Made by a program: the position numbers and the translations under genes. A stretch of 64,000 bases of DNA from Tetradesmus obliquus (Eukaryota; Chlorophyta; Chlorophyceae; Sphaeropleales; Scenedesmaceae), in contig CP126202.1 in NCBI GenBank assembly GCA_030272155.1, positions 1,364,001-1,428,000 on the forward strand, given 5' to 3'. Under the pieces are notes generated by a model. The model worked only from the letters and a program-made list of their open reading frames with translations, had not been told where the DNA came from and did no database searches. Below, in pieces: positions 1-11,946 of the stretch (the first letter of the stretch is position 1; each line of letters opens with the position of its first letter).

Positions 1-429
1 GAGTGCAGGTTCAGCCGTGGCTAGGCAGGCAATGGCTTGAAGCATTGTCAGTAGTGTGGGGCGCAAGCTGCTGGTGTCGACCGTGGCGCCACACTTTGCA
101 GAAGAAAGCCCCCTGCAGGTGAGCCGACGTGACAGCATCCAGTGTGTGGACTGCAGGCTGTTTCAGTGTGCTGTCAACAGTGGGTCGTCACTGGACAGGC
201 GAGTGCCGTTATGTGGTGTTGTCAGTGGGGTGGGCCGCAAGCTGCTGGTTTTAAAAGTGGCATCACACTTTGCTGAAGAGTCGTCGCTGCAGGTAGGGTG
301 TCACCTGTGTCGTTGGGCAGGCAAAGGCTTCAAGTGTTGTCGGTGGCGTGGGGCATGAGCTGCTGGTGTCATAGGTGGGACCACACTTTGCTGCCTTTTC
401 TAGGGGCGATGTCTGAGACTGAGCATGGA

Positions 430-495
<66 letters not shown>

Positions 496-3471
496 GCCCT
501 ATTGTAGGGCTGGAACGGCAGCGGCACGGTGTCTCTTCTCTTTGTGCAACCTGATGCTGCTGATACCCTGTGCTGCTGCTGCTGTTGCTGCAGGGCTGGA
601 ACGGCAGCGGCACTGTCTTTTTCTCCATGTGCAACCTGCGCTGCGTGTTCTGCCAGAACTGGGACATCAGCCAGAAGCGAGCAGGTGGGCAAGGGGAAGA
701 GACACAAAGCCAGCTCATGTGCAGCACCTAATGCCCTGTGTTTGACGCTGCAGTGGGATGATCATGTGCAGCAGAAGGCTTTGCTGCAGGGTTGTGGATG
801 CAGGTGTCAGTGTGACTGAGCACCGCACGCAGCAGAAAAAGATGTTACCTCTCACCATGGCTTGTCAAGTCGCTGCCTTCATATATAGATGCCGCAGGTG
901 CCTGGAGCCAGCAGGCGCAGAACCTGAAGCAAGTGATGCAGCTGATGTGCTGAATAACACAGTAATGGCAGAGGCAGCAGCAGCGCAGGCCAAGCAGCCA
1001 CTAGTATTTGGCTGTCCCCTTCAAACTGTCATATTTACATTCCCGCAGGCTTTGAGCTGTCAGGGGTGGAGCTTGCTGACTGGATGATGAAGCTGCACAA
1101 TGCAAGTTTCAAGTGCACTTTCAAGTTTCCACTGGATATCCGAGTTTCTGTGGCATGTGCTGTTCCCGCAGGCTTTGAGCTGTCAGGGGCGGAGCTTGCT
1201 GACTGGATGATGAAGCTGCAGGACTTTGGAAACTGCCACAACATCAACTTTGTGACACCAGAACACGTGGCTCCTCAGGTGCGGAGCATGTCATAAACTT
1301 GCCTTATAGAATTTGTATCATAACATGGGATGTGCTGTGCAGTAGAGCAGTAGGAGGTGGTGCAACGAACGATGCAAGCCTGCTGCTTTGGATGCTGCTG
1401 CCTGCATGCGCATGGTAACTGCACGAGGCATTTCAAGCAAAACTGCTTGCAACTGTATCATTGTAGCAATTGCTTGGGATGCCGCCTCCACATCAGGGCC
1501 TGAACATGTCCATGATCTACAACACTGCTTCACAGCTGCTGCATCTGCTGCTGCTGCTGCTGCTGCTGCTGATGCTGATGCTGATGCTGATGCTGATGCT
1601 GCTCCTCTCCCCACCAAAGCTGGTGGAAGCCATTGCAGCAGCAGTGGAGAAGGGCCTAAACATTCCTATCATCTACAACACCAGCGCGTATGATGGCCTG
1701 CCCTCACTGGCCCTCATGGATGGCCTTGTTGACATCTACATGCCAGACTTTAAGTTTTTCACGGCAGAGTCAGGCCAGCGCTACGCAAAGGCGCGCGACT
1801 ATGCAGAAGTGGCAAAGGCAGCGATCAAGGAGATGCACAGACAGGTGCGCTTTGGATACTGGCTGCACAGCGCACAGTGATCGATCGTTGGATCTGATTA
1901 CTAATTGGACACATAACATGTGTGCTGCTGGTCTGTAATGCCTTCCCTGGCACTCATGGATGGCCTTGCTGAGATTTACATGCCAGGTTTCAAGCTTTTC
2001 ACGGCAGAGTCGGGCCAGCGCTACTTAAAGGCGCGGGACTATGCAGAAGTGGCAAAGGCAGCGACCAAGGAGATGCACAGACAGGTGCGCTTCAAGAACT
2101 GGCTGCATAGCGCACAGTGATTGGTCGTTGGATCTGAGTACAAACTGGACACATAACATGTGTGCTGCTGGTTTGTAATGCCCTCCCTGGCACTCATGGA
2201 TGGCCTTGCTCAGATTCATTTGCCAGATTCAAAGTTCTTCACAGCAGAGTCAGGCCAGCGCTGTGCTAAGGCGCAAAGGCGCACGACTATGCAGAAGTGG
2301 CAAAGGCAGTGATCAAAGAGATGAACAGACATGTGGGGGCCCTGGCTACTTGTTGCGCATGATAGTCTGCCATTGGAGGTTTGTGTTTGCGCCTAATGTG
2401 TACTGCGGATGTGTCTGTTAGGCGTGATGGTATCAGGTACTATGGCTTTCAGCGTGCCCTCCAGGTGAAAGCTGAAGAGGTGCTACTTGATCTGTGTGAT
2501 AGCTTGCTGCTGGAGTGCGACGTTTGCGGGAGGTGGCAACGCAGCTGTATCAGCTGAGCATGGGATTTCATACTTTCTGCCTGCCAGGCAGCGCCTTCTG
2601 AGCAGCCGACGCTGCTCATGCTGCTGCACTGCTTCGTGCCGTTTTCCACAACTTTGCAGGTTGGCGACCTGGTATTTTCTCCTGATGGCCTGGCCAAGTG
2701 CGGCCTGCTGCTGCGCCACCTGGTGATGTCGAGTTGGCGATGATCTTCCTGCATCACTGTGTTCACCTGCTGTGAATTGCAGGTTGGAGAACTGTTGTTT
2801 CCGCCTGACGGCCTGGCCAAGTGCGGCCTGCCGCCTGCTGCCTGCTGATCAGAGCCTTGCTGCGCAGCTGACAAGCACGTGCCCCACTGCGCTGCTCAAC
2901 TGTCTGCGCTGCTCAACTGTCTGCGGGTGTACAGGTTGGAAATGATTTTCTCCTTACCGCCTGTTCAAGCGCGGCCTGCTGCCTACTGCCTGCCAATCAG
3001 AGCGCAGCTGACAAGCACATGCCCCCCTGCGCTGACAAGCACATGCCCCCCTGCGCTGACAAGCACATGCCCCCCTGCGCTGACAAGCACATGCCCCCCT
3101 GCGCTGACAAGCACATGGCCCACTGCGCTGCCGAACTGTCTGTCTGAATGCAGGTGGGCGACCTGGTGTTCTCCCCTGACGGCCTGGCCAAGCGTGGCCT
3201 GCTGCTGCGCCACCTGGTGATGCCTGGCCTGGTTGATGAAGGGAAAGCAATCCTGGACTGGGTGGTGATGGAACTGGGCAGGTGGGCGTGGCCGTGTGCG
3301 TTGCAATGCGCATGCGTAGATCAAGAGGAGTCCGCTGCTGCGGCACCTGGGCTCTGGGCAGCAGCCGCGTGGACTGTGACAGCTGCTGCTGCTGCTGCTG
3401 CGGCGGCGGCGGCGGCACTTGGGCTCTGGGCAGCAGCCGTGTGGACTGTCCTGTCTGGGTGAACCGTAACA

Positions 3472-3527
<56 letters not shown>

Positions 3528-3612
3528 AGGGACACGTATGTGCACATCATGGAGCAGTACTCCCCTCGCCACCTGGTTGGCTCTGGTGAGCAGCGGCATG
3601 ACCCATGACAGC

Positions 3613-3681
<69 letters not shown>

Positions 3682-3897
3682 AGGGACACCTACGTGCACA
3701 TCATGGAGCAGTACTCCCCTCGCCACCTGGTTGGCTCTGGTGAGCAGCGCAGCAGGCAGGGCTGGGACAGCTATGAAGATATCAACAGGCCAGTGAGCAG
3801 TGATGAGGTGCAGCAGCTGCGGCAGTATGCTCGCAGTATTGGGCTGTGGCGGTTTGAGGAGGCTCCTAGATATGAGGCTGGGGAGATGGCCGGCTAG
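1..3897 (+). CDS. Radical SAM protein, PflX/COG1313 type (5' end outside or unresolved)
   Basis: Exons read: up to 118, 594-684, 1172-1278, 1620-1844, 3154-3281, 3684-3897; all phases join. The first exon encodes a segment with PHFAEE; the second holds the [4Fe-4S]/SAM motif CNLRCVFC (CX3CX2C) followed by QNWDIS; the third has ELADWMMKLQ and HNINFVTPEH; the fourth has IPIIYNTSAYDG and DIYMPDFKFF; the fifth has GLLLRHLVMPG; the sixth has YVHIMEQYSP and the stop TAG. The order and motifs match the family of pyruvate formate-lyase activating enzyme-like radical SAM proteins (COG1313). The substrate is unknown for this family as far as I can say. The start lies left of the readable first exon, so the gene is partial. 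Several exons have degenerate extra copies in introns (see repeats). The family is clear; the exact role is not. Confidence 0.85.
130..552 (+). repeat. Extra copies of radical SAM exons 1 and 2 in intron
   Basis: The exon ending at 118 recurs at about 228-292 (still open, with a GTAGGG donor) and in decayed form at about 350-402. A damaged copy of the 5' part of the CNLRC exon lies at about 508-552, after a (CTG)n tract. Copies share sequence and splice-site position with the real exons. Confidence 0.75.
1050..1092 (+). repeat. Truncated upstream copy of radical SAM exon 3
   Basis: The segment repeats the acceptor TTCCCGCAG and the first 40 or so bases of the exon beginning at 1172, then diverges. 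A similar short copy of the exon-4 YNTSA region sits at about 1495-1530. Confidence 0.75.
1939..2335 (+). repeat. Two downstream copies of radical SAM exon 4
   Basis: The 3' part of the exon ending at 1844 is repeated at about 1939-2084, open and with the same GTGCGC donor, and at about 2179-2333, decayed by small indels. Flanking intron sequence (ACATAACATGTGTGCTGCTGGT) is repeated too, so the unit of about 240 bp spans the exon-intron border. Confidence 0.85.
2655..2960 (+). repeat. Three upstream copies of radical SAM exon 5 (acceptor plus 5' part)
   Basis: Copies of the 5' end of the exon at 3154 (coding GDLVFSPDGLAK) start at about 2660 and 2783, with a poor third near 2937. Each is preceded by a TTGCAG- or GTACAG-type acceptor. 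Confidence 0.75.
3007..3126. repeat. 24-bp minisatellite, five copies
   Basis: A GC-rich 24-bp unit starting GCTGACAAGCACATG is repeated at 3007, 3031, 3055, 3079 and 3103, the last with one substitution. It lies in the intron before radical SAM exon 5. Confidence 0.95.
3471..3682 (+). repeat. (CTG)n tracts flanking a duplicated last exon 5' part
   Basis: Two CTG runs (3471-3530 and 3611-3682) each end in CTGCAG, immediately followed by a copy of the last-exon start (3531 and 3684; GGACAC...). Only the second copy continues in frame to the stop, so 3531-3588 is an extra truncated copy of the 5' part of the exon. Confidence 0.9.
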
Positions 3898-6800
3898 GCC
3901 CAGCCTTGCAAATATTGCATGTGCATGCATTTGCCAGTGTTGTTTACCGTCCAGCACACGGCGTCATTGCAGGGGTAGCTGTGGCATTGTTTGTTTGTTT
4001 GATTTGCAGGCTGCGCTGAGCGCAGCAAGCAGGGCTGCGACAGCTGCAACGCAACGGACATGCGAGTGACCAGTGATGAGGTGTCGAGAGAGACTGCATC
4101 CAGCCGTCTGGTCCCTTTTTCCTGTAGCTCTACAGCGACTGTTTGCTCAGCAACTTCACTACCTTCAATGCCAAGTTACTAGCAGCAGCAGTTGGCGTCC
4201 AACTGCATATATCACTCAGCTCAGCTCACGAGACAGAGGTGCAGCAGCTGCGGCAGTATGCGCGCAGCATTTGGCTGTGGCGGTTTGAGGAGGCTCCTAG
4301 GTACGAAGCTGGGGAGATGGCTGACTGACGGCTTTTGTCAGTTGCATGTGTGACTTTTTGAATAGAGCTACTGCAAATATAAGGTCATGCATGTGCCCAA
4401 GCTTGGTGGCTCATGACAGGACACAATGCACGTCCGAATCTGGTCCCGCGCACTGGCGTGGACCAGGCTGCATTGAGTATCAATACCCAGTGATATCAGG
4501 CTGTAGAGCAAATGTTGCAAGCAGCGGTCATGTAACTACCGCCGTCGCAAAGCACTGGCATAAGCAGTGCTTATTGCTGTAGACGAGTGCATCTCACCAA
4601 GCAGTTCAGTTTTAAAATGTACTGATAACGGGTCAGCCGTACGGGTCAATGCTGCAATGCGCTAGCTGCCAACGTGTGCAGTAGTGGCAGGATCAACAGT
4701 ACTGCTAGCCCAGCCAGCACACTGCGCAAAGCCAGGCACTGGCATTGTGTATGGCCAGTGGCCAGAGACATCAGCAGAGCACATCATGTGCAACCAAGCA
4801 AACCGCAGCTGCAATCATACTCTGCTCCACACTTGATGCCTGCCTGGCAGTTTGTGCTGCACTCGGGTGATGAGAAAACAACACAGGGCCCTTCATAATG
4901 GAGAGAATGAAGCAGCTGCTGATACTGCACACCGTGCACTGTGCCACGGTCGTGGCTGGCCTGGCGGCAATGTAGCAGCCGCACACGGGAATCATGCATC
5001 TCGCAGTGTTATAAGTGCTGCCTGTAACCACGATGCAGAAGCGTACGCGCGCCACCCCGGGTGGTGCTGGCAGCAGCACTCAGCAGCTGTCCCGGTGCCT
5101 CCAACTCGTGGCAGCCAGGCCTCGTGCATATCCATGCGCTGCTTGTAGCCTTGATGCAGGAGCGAGTAACACCAAGAGAAGATCCTGGGGACTCAAACAC
5201 GTCACACAATGCAGCAGTGCTTGCAATGTTATCAATGCCAGAGATTCTGTTGGTAGCACTGCGCAGTGCTACACCCTTTGTGTAAGGCAGTTCCTCAACA
5301 CTAATAGCGTCACACAACAGCTGTGATACACATTTCTGCAATGATGCATCCTACAATCCACTCATGCCAAGTGTGTGCCGCTGCGGGCAGTAAGCCAAGT
5401 AATGCCCTGGCAGCAATGTGCCCAGGTATAAAGCACTCTAAAACCCTGAGCATATATGGTATATACCACACACCAGTCCCTCCCTTAGATGACAAGCATC
5501 CTGCCCACTGCAGCAGCTTTGCCGCAAAGGCTTCAGCTCCACACCGCATCTGCTGCAAATGCGTCAAAAGAGCTCCACCCCGCATCTGCTGCAAATGCGT
5601 CAAAAGAGCTCCACCCCGCATCTGCTGCAAATGCGTCAAAAGAGCTCCACCCCGCATCTGCTGCAAATGCGTCAAAAGAGCTGCCAGCTGTGCCTGCTGC
5701 CCATGTGCAGCCAGCCGCATGCCATGCTGACATGTATGCCCATGACGGCTAACAACTCTGCTCCCTCAAGGAACAACTGGCCTCAAAGGACCACTGGACC
5801 TGTAGGCTATGATGGGCGCATTGGCCACAAGTGTTTTATGTGGCACAGCCACACAATGCAGCGATGCAAAGAGAGTGCCTTTGTCAAGTCAACGGTTACA
5901 CAGCTGGCATCCTGCTAGTGACTCAGCTGCTACAGCGACACTGACTCGGCTGTTATGATAATGGTGACTCAGCAGCTGTAACAGCAATTCGGCCGTCATT
6001 AACACAACAACACAGCTGTTATGGCAACAGAATGAGCTGCTGTAATTAACATGCACATCCTGCTGTGACAGAAGTGAGTGATCTGGCATGACAAAAGGGC
6101 TCAGTTCTTACTATACTAGAGACAGCTGCAAGGAAGCAAACGTCAAAAACTGCAGTCCCAACATTCAACAAGTTTTGGTAGATGCGGCCACAACGTGTCA
6201 AGCCATATGGCTTGATTGCTAACATGCATGTCAAGCCAAGATGCAGCATCACTGTTTATGATGCTCAAAAATCAGCTCTCAACACAAGCATGCAAGCTGT
6301 TGCAAGCATGAAGATAGTCCAAAAGTTTGAAAATGATATAACATCAGCTGTCAAACCAGGGTTGAGCATGTTTTGGCGCTTTGGTGCCAAAAGCAGCGCA
6401 GCACTGCAGGCAGGTGACAGAAACACTAGTACTTCCTGATATAACAAGCAGCAACTGGCAAACATGGTGTCACCAGTGCTCATCAAGCGCACTGTAGTTG
6501 TTTTGGTTTTATGTTTGCTGCTGGTGAAGAAGCCCTTTGGCACACAGAACCTCAGACAGGGGTCTGTTGCAACTGGCATCATTGGTGCCACAGGGTGGAT
6601 CATAGCCATGCAGAAGCTCCTTGAGATGCTAAACTCAAAACCAAGAAGCCAGCCGTGAATACCAACCAGATCTCAACTTCAACAAACTAAGACTGCAGCG
6701 ATGTTGTGTGTGTACTATCATAGTATGATGGTGACAACAGGGCAACACACATTGCGTAGCATTGCATGCAAACAACATGCAGGCAGGGATAAGAAGTTGG

Positions 6801-7260
6801 TTTCACTTCTTGCGAGATAGGGGTTGCAACCTTTAATTGAAAGCCTGCCCTTGTGGTTTGCCAGCAGCATGCGCTGGCCCAAACATATGTTGAGGATGTT
6901 GCTGGTGAAAAGCTTCACAGCTGATGCAGCAACGATAAGCTGTTTTGGCACCTAGAGTTGATCGCAGAGCAGATCATCAGCACGGGCAAGAAAGAACCAC
7001 AGCAGGTCACAAGAATCATGACACACACCAAGGCCAGGTGCAGGAATCAAACTCTCTAAGTGCAACAACCCAGAAAAGTCATATATTGTGAGCAGTAAGC
7101 AACTTCAAGCCATGGCAACATGTAACCAATGCCTGCAAGCTGGATGCAGAAATCAGCTGTTGATCAACCTTCATGATGCACATTGCAGACTGCTGTTTGC
7201 AGAGAATGCACTCAAGTTCTTGTTTAATATTGTCATCTATAAATCTCCCAAGCACATTGC
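3898..7260. other. Intergenic region; decayed radical SAM terminal-exon copies, no gene recognised
   Basis: Decayed copies of the last radical SAM exon lie near 4017-4078 and at 4232-4328; the second still ends with a stop. The rest holds only short open frames without recognisable motifs. A strand-neutral 36-bp repeat is listed separately. The stretch separates two convergent genes. Confidence 0.6.
5545..5688. repeat. 36-bp tandem repeat, four copies
   Basis: Units starting CGCATCTGCTGCAAATGCGT begin at 5545, 5581, 5617 and 5653. The period is a multiple of three, so both strands show spurious open frames here. No function is suggested. Confidence 0.95.
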
Positions 7261-10200
7261 TCAGCAGTCACCATGCCGAACAGCTGAGGCTGCGACAGCA
7301 GCATTGTTCTCTGGAGCATCTTGCTGGATGTACTTGGATCTGCGCTTGCGCCGTTTGATCAACGCCAGAAGCCCAACAACCACAAACGCAAGCAGCGCAA
7401 CACCGCCGATCAAACCACCTAGCAGCGCGTCCACATTGAACCAGCTCTTGCGACGCTGCCGAGGCGGCAGGCCAGCTACAACAGCATCATAGGGGTATGC
7501 GCCGTCACATGCCTCTGCTGTGCATGGCATGCCGAGCCAAGGAGCACGCAGCAGCTCAGGCACCTCACCATCCACAATGACAGACCCATCAGGATCAATG
7601 TAAGCAATGCCGCTGGTGGCATTGGCACTAGTGGTGCCAGTAATGCGCTGCTCCCGCACCGCAACTGCTCCCTGCACAGGTGCCGCCAGCGCATTCAAGC
7701 CAGGTCCTGCAAGCTTGCGGCGGTTGCTTCCGGCAGGTGGAGTGTTGTTGTCAAGGAAGGGATTAGGAGTAAGGGTGAGGTCTCCTGTCAGCTGGTACCT
7801 GCCAGTGAAACCAGGCCCAGGGTATGTGGCACTGAGCAGGTTCACAAAGCCAGCCACATCTACAAGCTTGAACTCCCCAGTTGCAGTGTTTTGCACGTTG
7901 AAAGTCCCGTCCACTGCCACCTGAGTGGCAAACATCTGCAGGTCTGGCTTGTACTGCCATGCCATGAGGCGGGAGGTGCTGAAGTTGCCAAACCAGGGCA
8001 GGCTCAGGCCCAGCGTTGTGAACACCAGCGTGCCATTCAGCTGCGTTGTGCGTGGCGACAGCAGGACCTGGCTGTTGTTGCTGCTGCTGTTGATGCGTGG
8101 CGCTGCGCTGCTTCCAATAATGCTCAGGTTGCCACCCACAATGGCTTTGCCTGCTGCTGGTAGCTCAGGCAGCTGTGCTGGTACAACCAGTGGGTAGCGC
8201 ATGCAGCACGTGGCAGCATCAAGCTGCTGGCTGCTGCTGTTTGCGCTGTTGAGTACAAAGCCCCTGGGGCAGGCAAACTGCGATGGTCCCCACCAGCCAG
8301 GGTCTGTCATGTTGCAGGTAGGGCATGGCGCGGGGTTGCTGCAGTTGATCAGTTGCTCGTCGCCCGCTGCATGTGTGCACTGGCTGCCGTTGTGTGCCGC
8401 TGCAGTGAGGATCACATATTGTTCCTTCATAAAGCCCGTGCCGTTGCCACATGAAGCATTGCATGATTGTGCCAGTTGCCAAGCTCCAATGCAGCCCACA
8501 GGGCAAGGATCACTGTTGTTGCAGCTTGGGAACCGCAGCGTGCCGTTGGCCGCCTCACAGGAGCCATTGAATTGGGCTTCAGTCACCACACTGAAATACT
8601 CAGTGGAAGCGCCAGTGCCATTGCCGCATGAAGCGTTGCATGGTGACAGCGGCACCCAAGCTCCAAAGCAATCCACTGGGCAAGGATCGGTGTTGACGCA
8701 GCTTGGGAACCGCAGCGTGCCTTTGGCCGCCTCACAGGAGCCATTGAATTGGGCTTCAGTCACCACACTGAAATACTCAGTGGAAGCGCCAGTGCCATTG
8801 CCGCATGAAGCGTTGCATGGTGACAGCGGCACCCAAGCTCCAAAGCAATCCACTGGGCAAGGATCGGTGTTGACGCAGCTTGGGAACCGCAGCGTGCCGT
8901 TGGCCGCCTCACAGGAGCCATTGAATTGGGCTTCAGTCACCACACTGAAATACTCAGTGGAAGCGCCAGTGCCATTGCCGCATGAAGCGTTGCATGGTGA
9001 CAGCGGCACCCAAGCTCCAAAGCAATCCACTGGGCAAGGATCGGTGTTGACGCAGCTTGGGAACCGCAGCGTGCCGTTGGCCGCCTCACAGGAGCCGTTG
9101 AATTTGGCTTCAGTCACCACACTGAAATACTCAGTGGAAGCGCCAGTGCCATTGCCGCATGAAGCGTTGCATGGTGACAGCGGCACCCAAGCTCCAAAGC
9201 AATCCACTGGGCAAGGATCGGTGTTGACGCAGCTTGGGAACCGCAGCGTGCCATTGGCAGCCTCACATGTGCCATTGTACAGCGCTTCAGTAACCACATT
9301 GAAGTACTCAGTAGTAAAGCCAGTGCCATTGCCGCATGACGCATTGCAGGCTGCGGCCAGCTGCCAGCTTCCTGTGCAGTTCACTGGGCAGGGATCGGTG
9401 TTGGTGCAGTTTGGGAAGCGCAGGGTGCCATTAGCCGCCTCACATGCTGTCCCATTGTACTCTGCTGCCACAGTGACGTTGAAACTCTCAGTTGTGAAGC
9501 CAGTGCCATTGTCGCACGCACCATTGCATGGAAACGCCACCACCCACGCCCCTTCACAATTGACAGGGCAAGGCGTAGTGTTGGTGCAGTTGCGTGTACG
9601 CTCTTCACAGTGAGCGGCCTCGCATTGCGTTCCATTGTGCTGCGCTTGCACAGTGACCTTGTAGCGGTCTGTAGCAATGCCGCTGCCGTTGTTGCATGAG
9701 CAGTTGCAGGGTGTCACCTCCTCCCAAACCCCTTGGCAGTTGATGGGGCATGGCTGGCTGTTGCTGCAGTTCACAAGACGTACTGCTGCATGAGCTGCCG
9801 TACAGTTTGTCCCGCCGAACTGCGCTGGGACTGTGACAATATACTGCTCTGTGATGTAGCCAGTACTGTTGCAGGTGGCATTGCAAGGTGCTGCCACCGG
9901 CCACGCACCTTGGCAGTTGATGGGGCACGGGGTGCTGTTGCTGCAGGTGACGGTGCGCACCGTGCCGTTTGTAGCCGCACAAGCTGTGCCATTGTACTGT
10001 GCTTGGACGCTGATGCTGAAGCGTTCAGTAGTGAAGCCAACGCCATTGCCACAGGAAGCATTGCAGGGAGCTGTGACTTGCCAGGAGCCCACGCAGTTGA
10101 TTGGGCAAGGGGTGCTGTTTGTGCAGTTGGCAGTGCGAGTGTCACCATCTGCGGCCTCGCAGGAAGCTCCTCCAGGATAGGCAGCCTGTGTAACTTTGAA

Positions 10201-11901
10201 GACCTCCTGCCAGGTGCCATTGCCTCCTTGGCATTGCTTGACACAGGTTGCGCCAGGCACTGACTGCCAGCTTCCAACACAGTCCGCTGCAAATCAATGG
10301 ATTAGCACGGGTATGTGATGCTCAAATTTGACAGCAAGGGTGCGGGACATTGCCACCAGCTATCGAAGAAAACAAATGAGCAGCAAGTGGATCTTGCGGA
10401 GCTCAAACATCTGCATGCACACATTGAGCATCATGGTGCTTTGACATGATTCAAACCACCTGGCTTGCCAACTGGCAAGTGACATATTCCCAAGCCGACA
10501 CATTCTGCAAGACGTAAGACTTACATGAGATCTGCAGGGAACCGGCTTTGACCCAGACCATGGTGTCATACGTGTTGTCACCAATGTCTGCCACCACCAA
10601 CTTGATCCTGTACCGGACTCCAGCCGCAATTTCGTACGCCTGAGTTTTGAAAAGGGTAGTCAGGCCGCTTGCTGCTGTAGCCCGGGCAGGGGGATTTGCT
10701 CGGTTGTCGATGTAGGAATTGTTGTTGGTCTCCCAGTTGACAGTGCTGATTGCCACACTGCTGTTGGTGCCAGGCACTTTGGTCAGAATGGTTCCAACTG
10801 AGTCACCAGGAGCTTTGACTGACATGACAAAGGCATCCATGAATGATGTTGATCCTAAGGGCAATTTTAAAAAGCTGTACTCAGTGCTGCCCATCACGTA
10901 CTGCCACTCCAGAATGCCGGGCTTGGAGGACTGAATGTCAAACGCCAACGTTGCAGCATCAAACACTGAGTTGGTGTAGCTGTCAAGTCCAATGGATGTC
11001 AAAGCTACTACAAACTCTGGGTCTGCATTTCCATTCGATCTATTGAAGTAATTTGTAGTGACATCGGCTGTCTCTGCAACAGCTGTGCTTGATGCGGCAA
11101 ACTTGGCCTTGCCTGTGCTCAACACAACAGCACCTGCAGCAAGCACCACCCGATCCGTGTCAGCAGCATGATCACAGCAATGCTAAAAATCATACGTTGA
11201 GCTTGTCAGTTGCTCAGTCTAGAGCGTAGGGGTTGCTGGCATCACTTCTTTTGAAGTTGAGTGTCACTAAACATAACCGGATCACGCCAGGCATGAGATG
11301 GTCGTTCAACCACATGCAAGCGAGCTGTGTTAAGCATGAATTCCTGCAGACTGCTGAGACATACCCCATATACCCAAGATCACCCGCATATGCCATGCAT
11401 GGCAGCCTCTGCCGCAACAGACATGCTGTAGTTGCAGCTTGTGCTGTTTGGCAATCGCCTGACATTGTTTTGAACGTCTGGCATTCAGGTGAGATTGTTT
11501 GGAACCGTGCCAAGTTGGCTGACAGTGCTTGACTGACATTGCTTTGACTGCTGGCACCACTCACTTGAGCCTGTGAAGCCTGCTGTGGTGCCCAGGTAGT
11601 GGCAGGGTCCAAAGCTGGTGATGATGCCAAGCTGGCCATCTGTGGCAGAGCAACTAGCCGAAGTACTTCCAGTGAAGGTGGCATTGCCGATTGTGATGCC
11701 ACTGTTGTTTCCCACCAGGGCCTGTACTGCTGTAAGGGCACTGGCACATCCCAAGCCAGTGAAGCTAGCATTTGTGGTGCAAGCAGCAACTGCCGCTGCC
11801 GGTTGCAGGCCGCAGCCAAGGAGCAGCAGGGTTGCAATGAGCAGCTGCAGTATGTTCTGCTGTTGTGCAGCAAAGAACCCTTGCTGCCTGGCCCGCTCCA
11901 T
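7261..11901 (-). CDS. Cell-surface protein: choice-of-anchor-L-like domain, 11 TSP1-like repeats, C-terminal TM helix
   Basis: Exons 11901-11565, 11136-10525 and 10286-7261 join in phase, giving about 1324 aa. The chosen ATG at 11901 is followed by a hydrophobic segment (LLIATLLLLGCG) that fits a signal peptide; an in-frame ATG at 11946 is possible, but a TTGCAG acceptor-like site lies just after it. Exons 1-2 resemble the choice-of-anchor-L family: AVVLSTG, LEWQYVMGSTEYS, DAFVMSV, STVNW, YRIKLVVADIGDNTYD. Exon 3 carries 11 units of about 59 residues of the form C-x-G-x-W...PCNASCGNGTG...CPV. The end has GGLIGGVALLAFVVVGLLAL followed by RKRRSK, a stop-transfer, so a type I membrane protein of the plasma membrane or wall interface is expected. 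Many N-x-S/T sites are present. A role in adhesion or matrix contact is inference. Confidence 0.8.
8545..9255 (-). repeat. 177-bp tandem coding repeat (TSP1-like units)
   Basis: Identical 20-mers recur at 8671, 8848, 9025 and 9202, an exact 177-bp (59-codon) spacing. The units are almost identical at DNA level, unlike the more diverged repeats at 9256-10286, which indicates recent amplification or gene conversion. Confidence 0.95.
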
Positions 11902-11946
11902 GACGTGCGCCACGCACAGCTGCGGCCTAGACCTGCAACGAAACAT

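Noticed and set aside
425..507. Poly-Leu, poly-Ala and poly-Cys frames over CTG runs here and elsewhere
   Set aside because: Triplet repeats are open in every frame on both strands. They lie in introns of recognised genes unless fused to a real domain.
6182..6658. Possible small genes on both strands
   Set aside because: Frames of 64-114 codons with a hydrophobic stretch but no recognisable motif and no consistent exon structure.
8201..9613. 470-codon open frame on the + strand
   Set aside because: It is the antisense of the TSP1-like repeat exon; the 177-bp period, a multiple of three, keeps all repeat units open in this frame. The protein has no motif.
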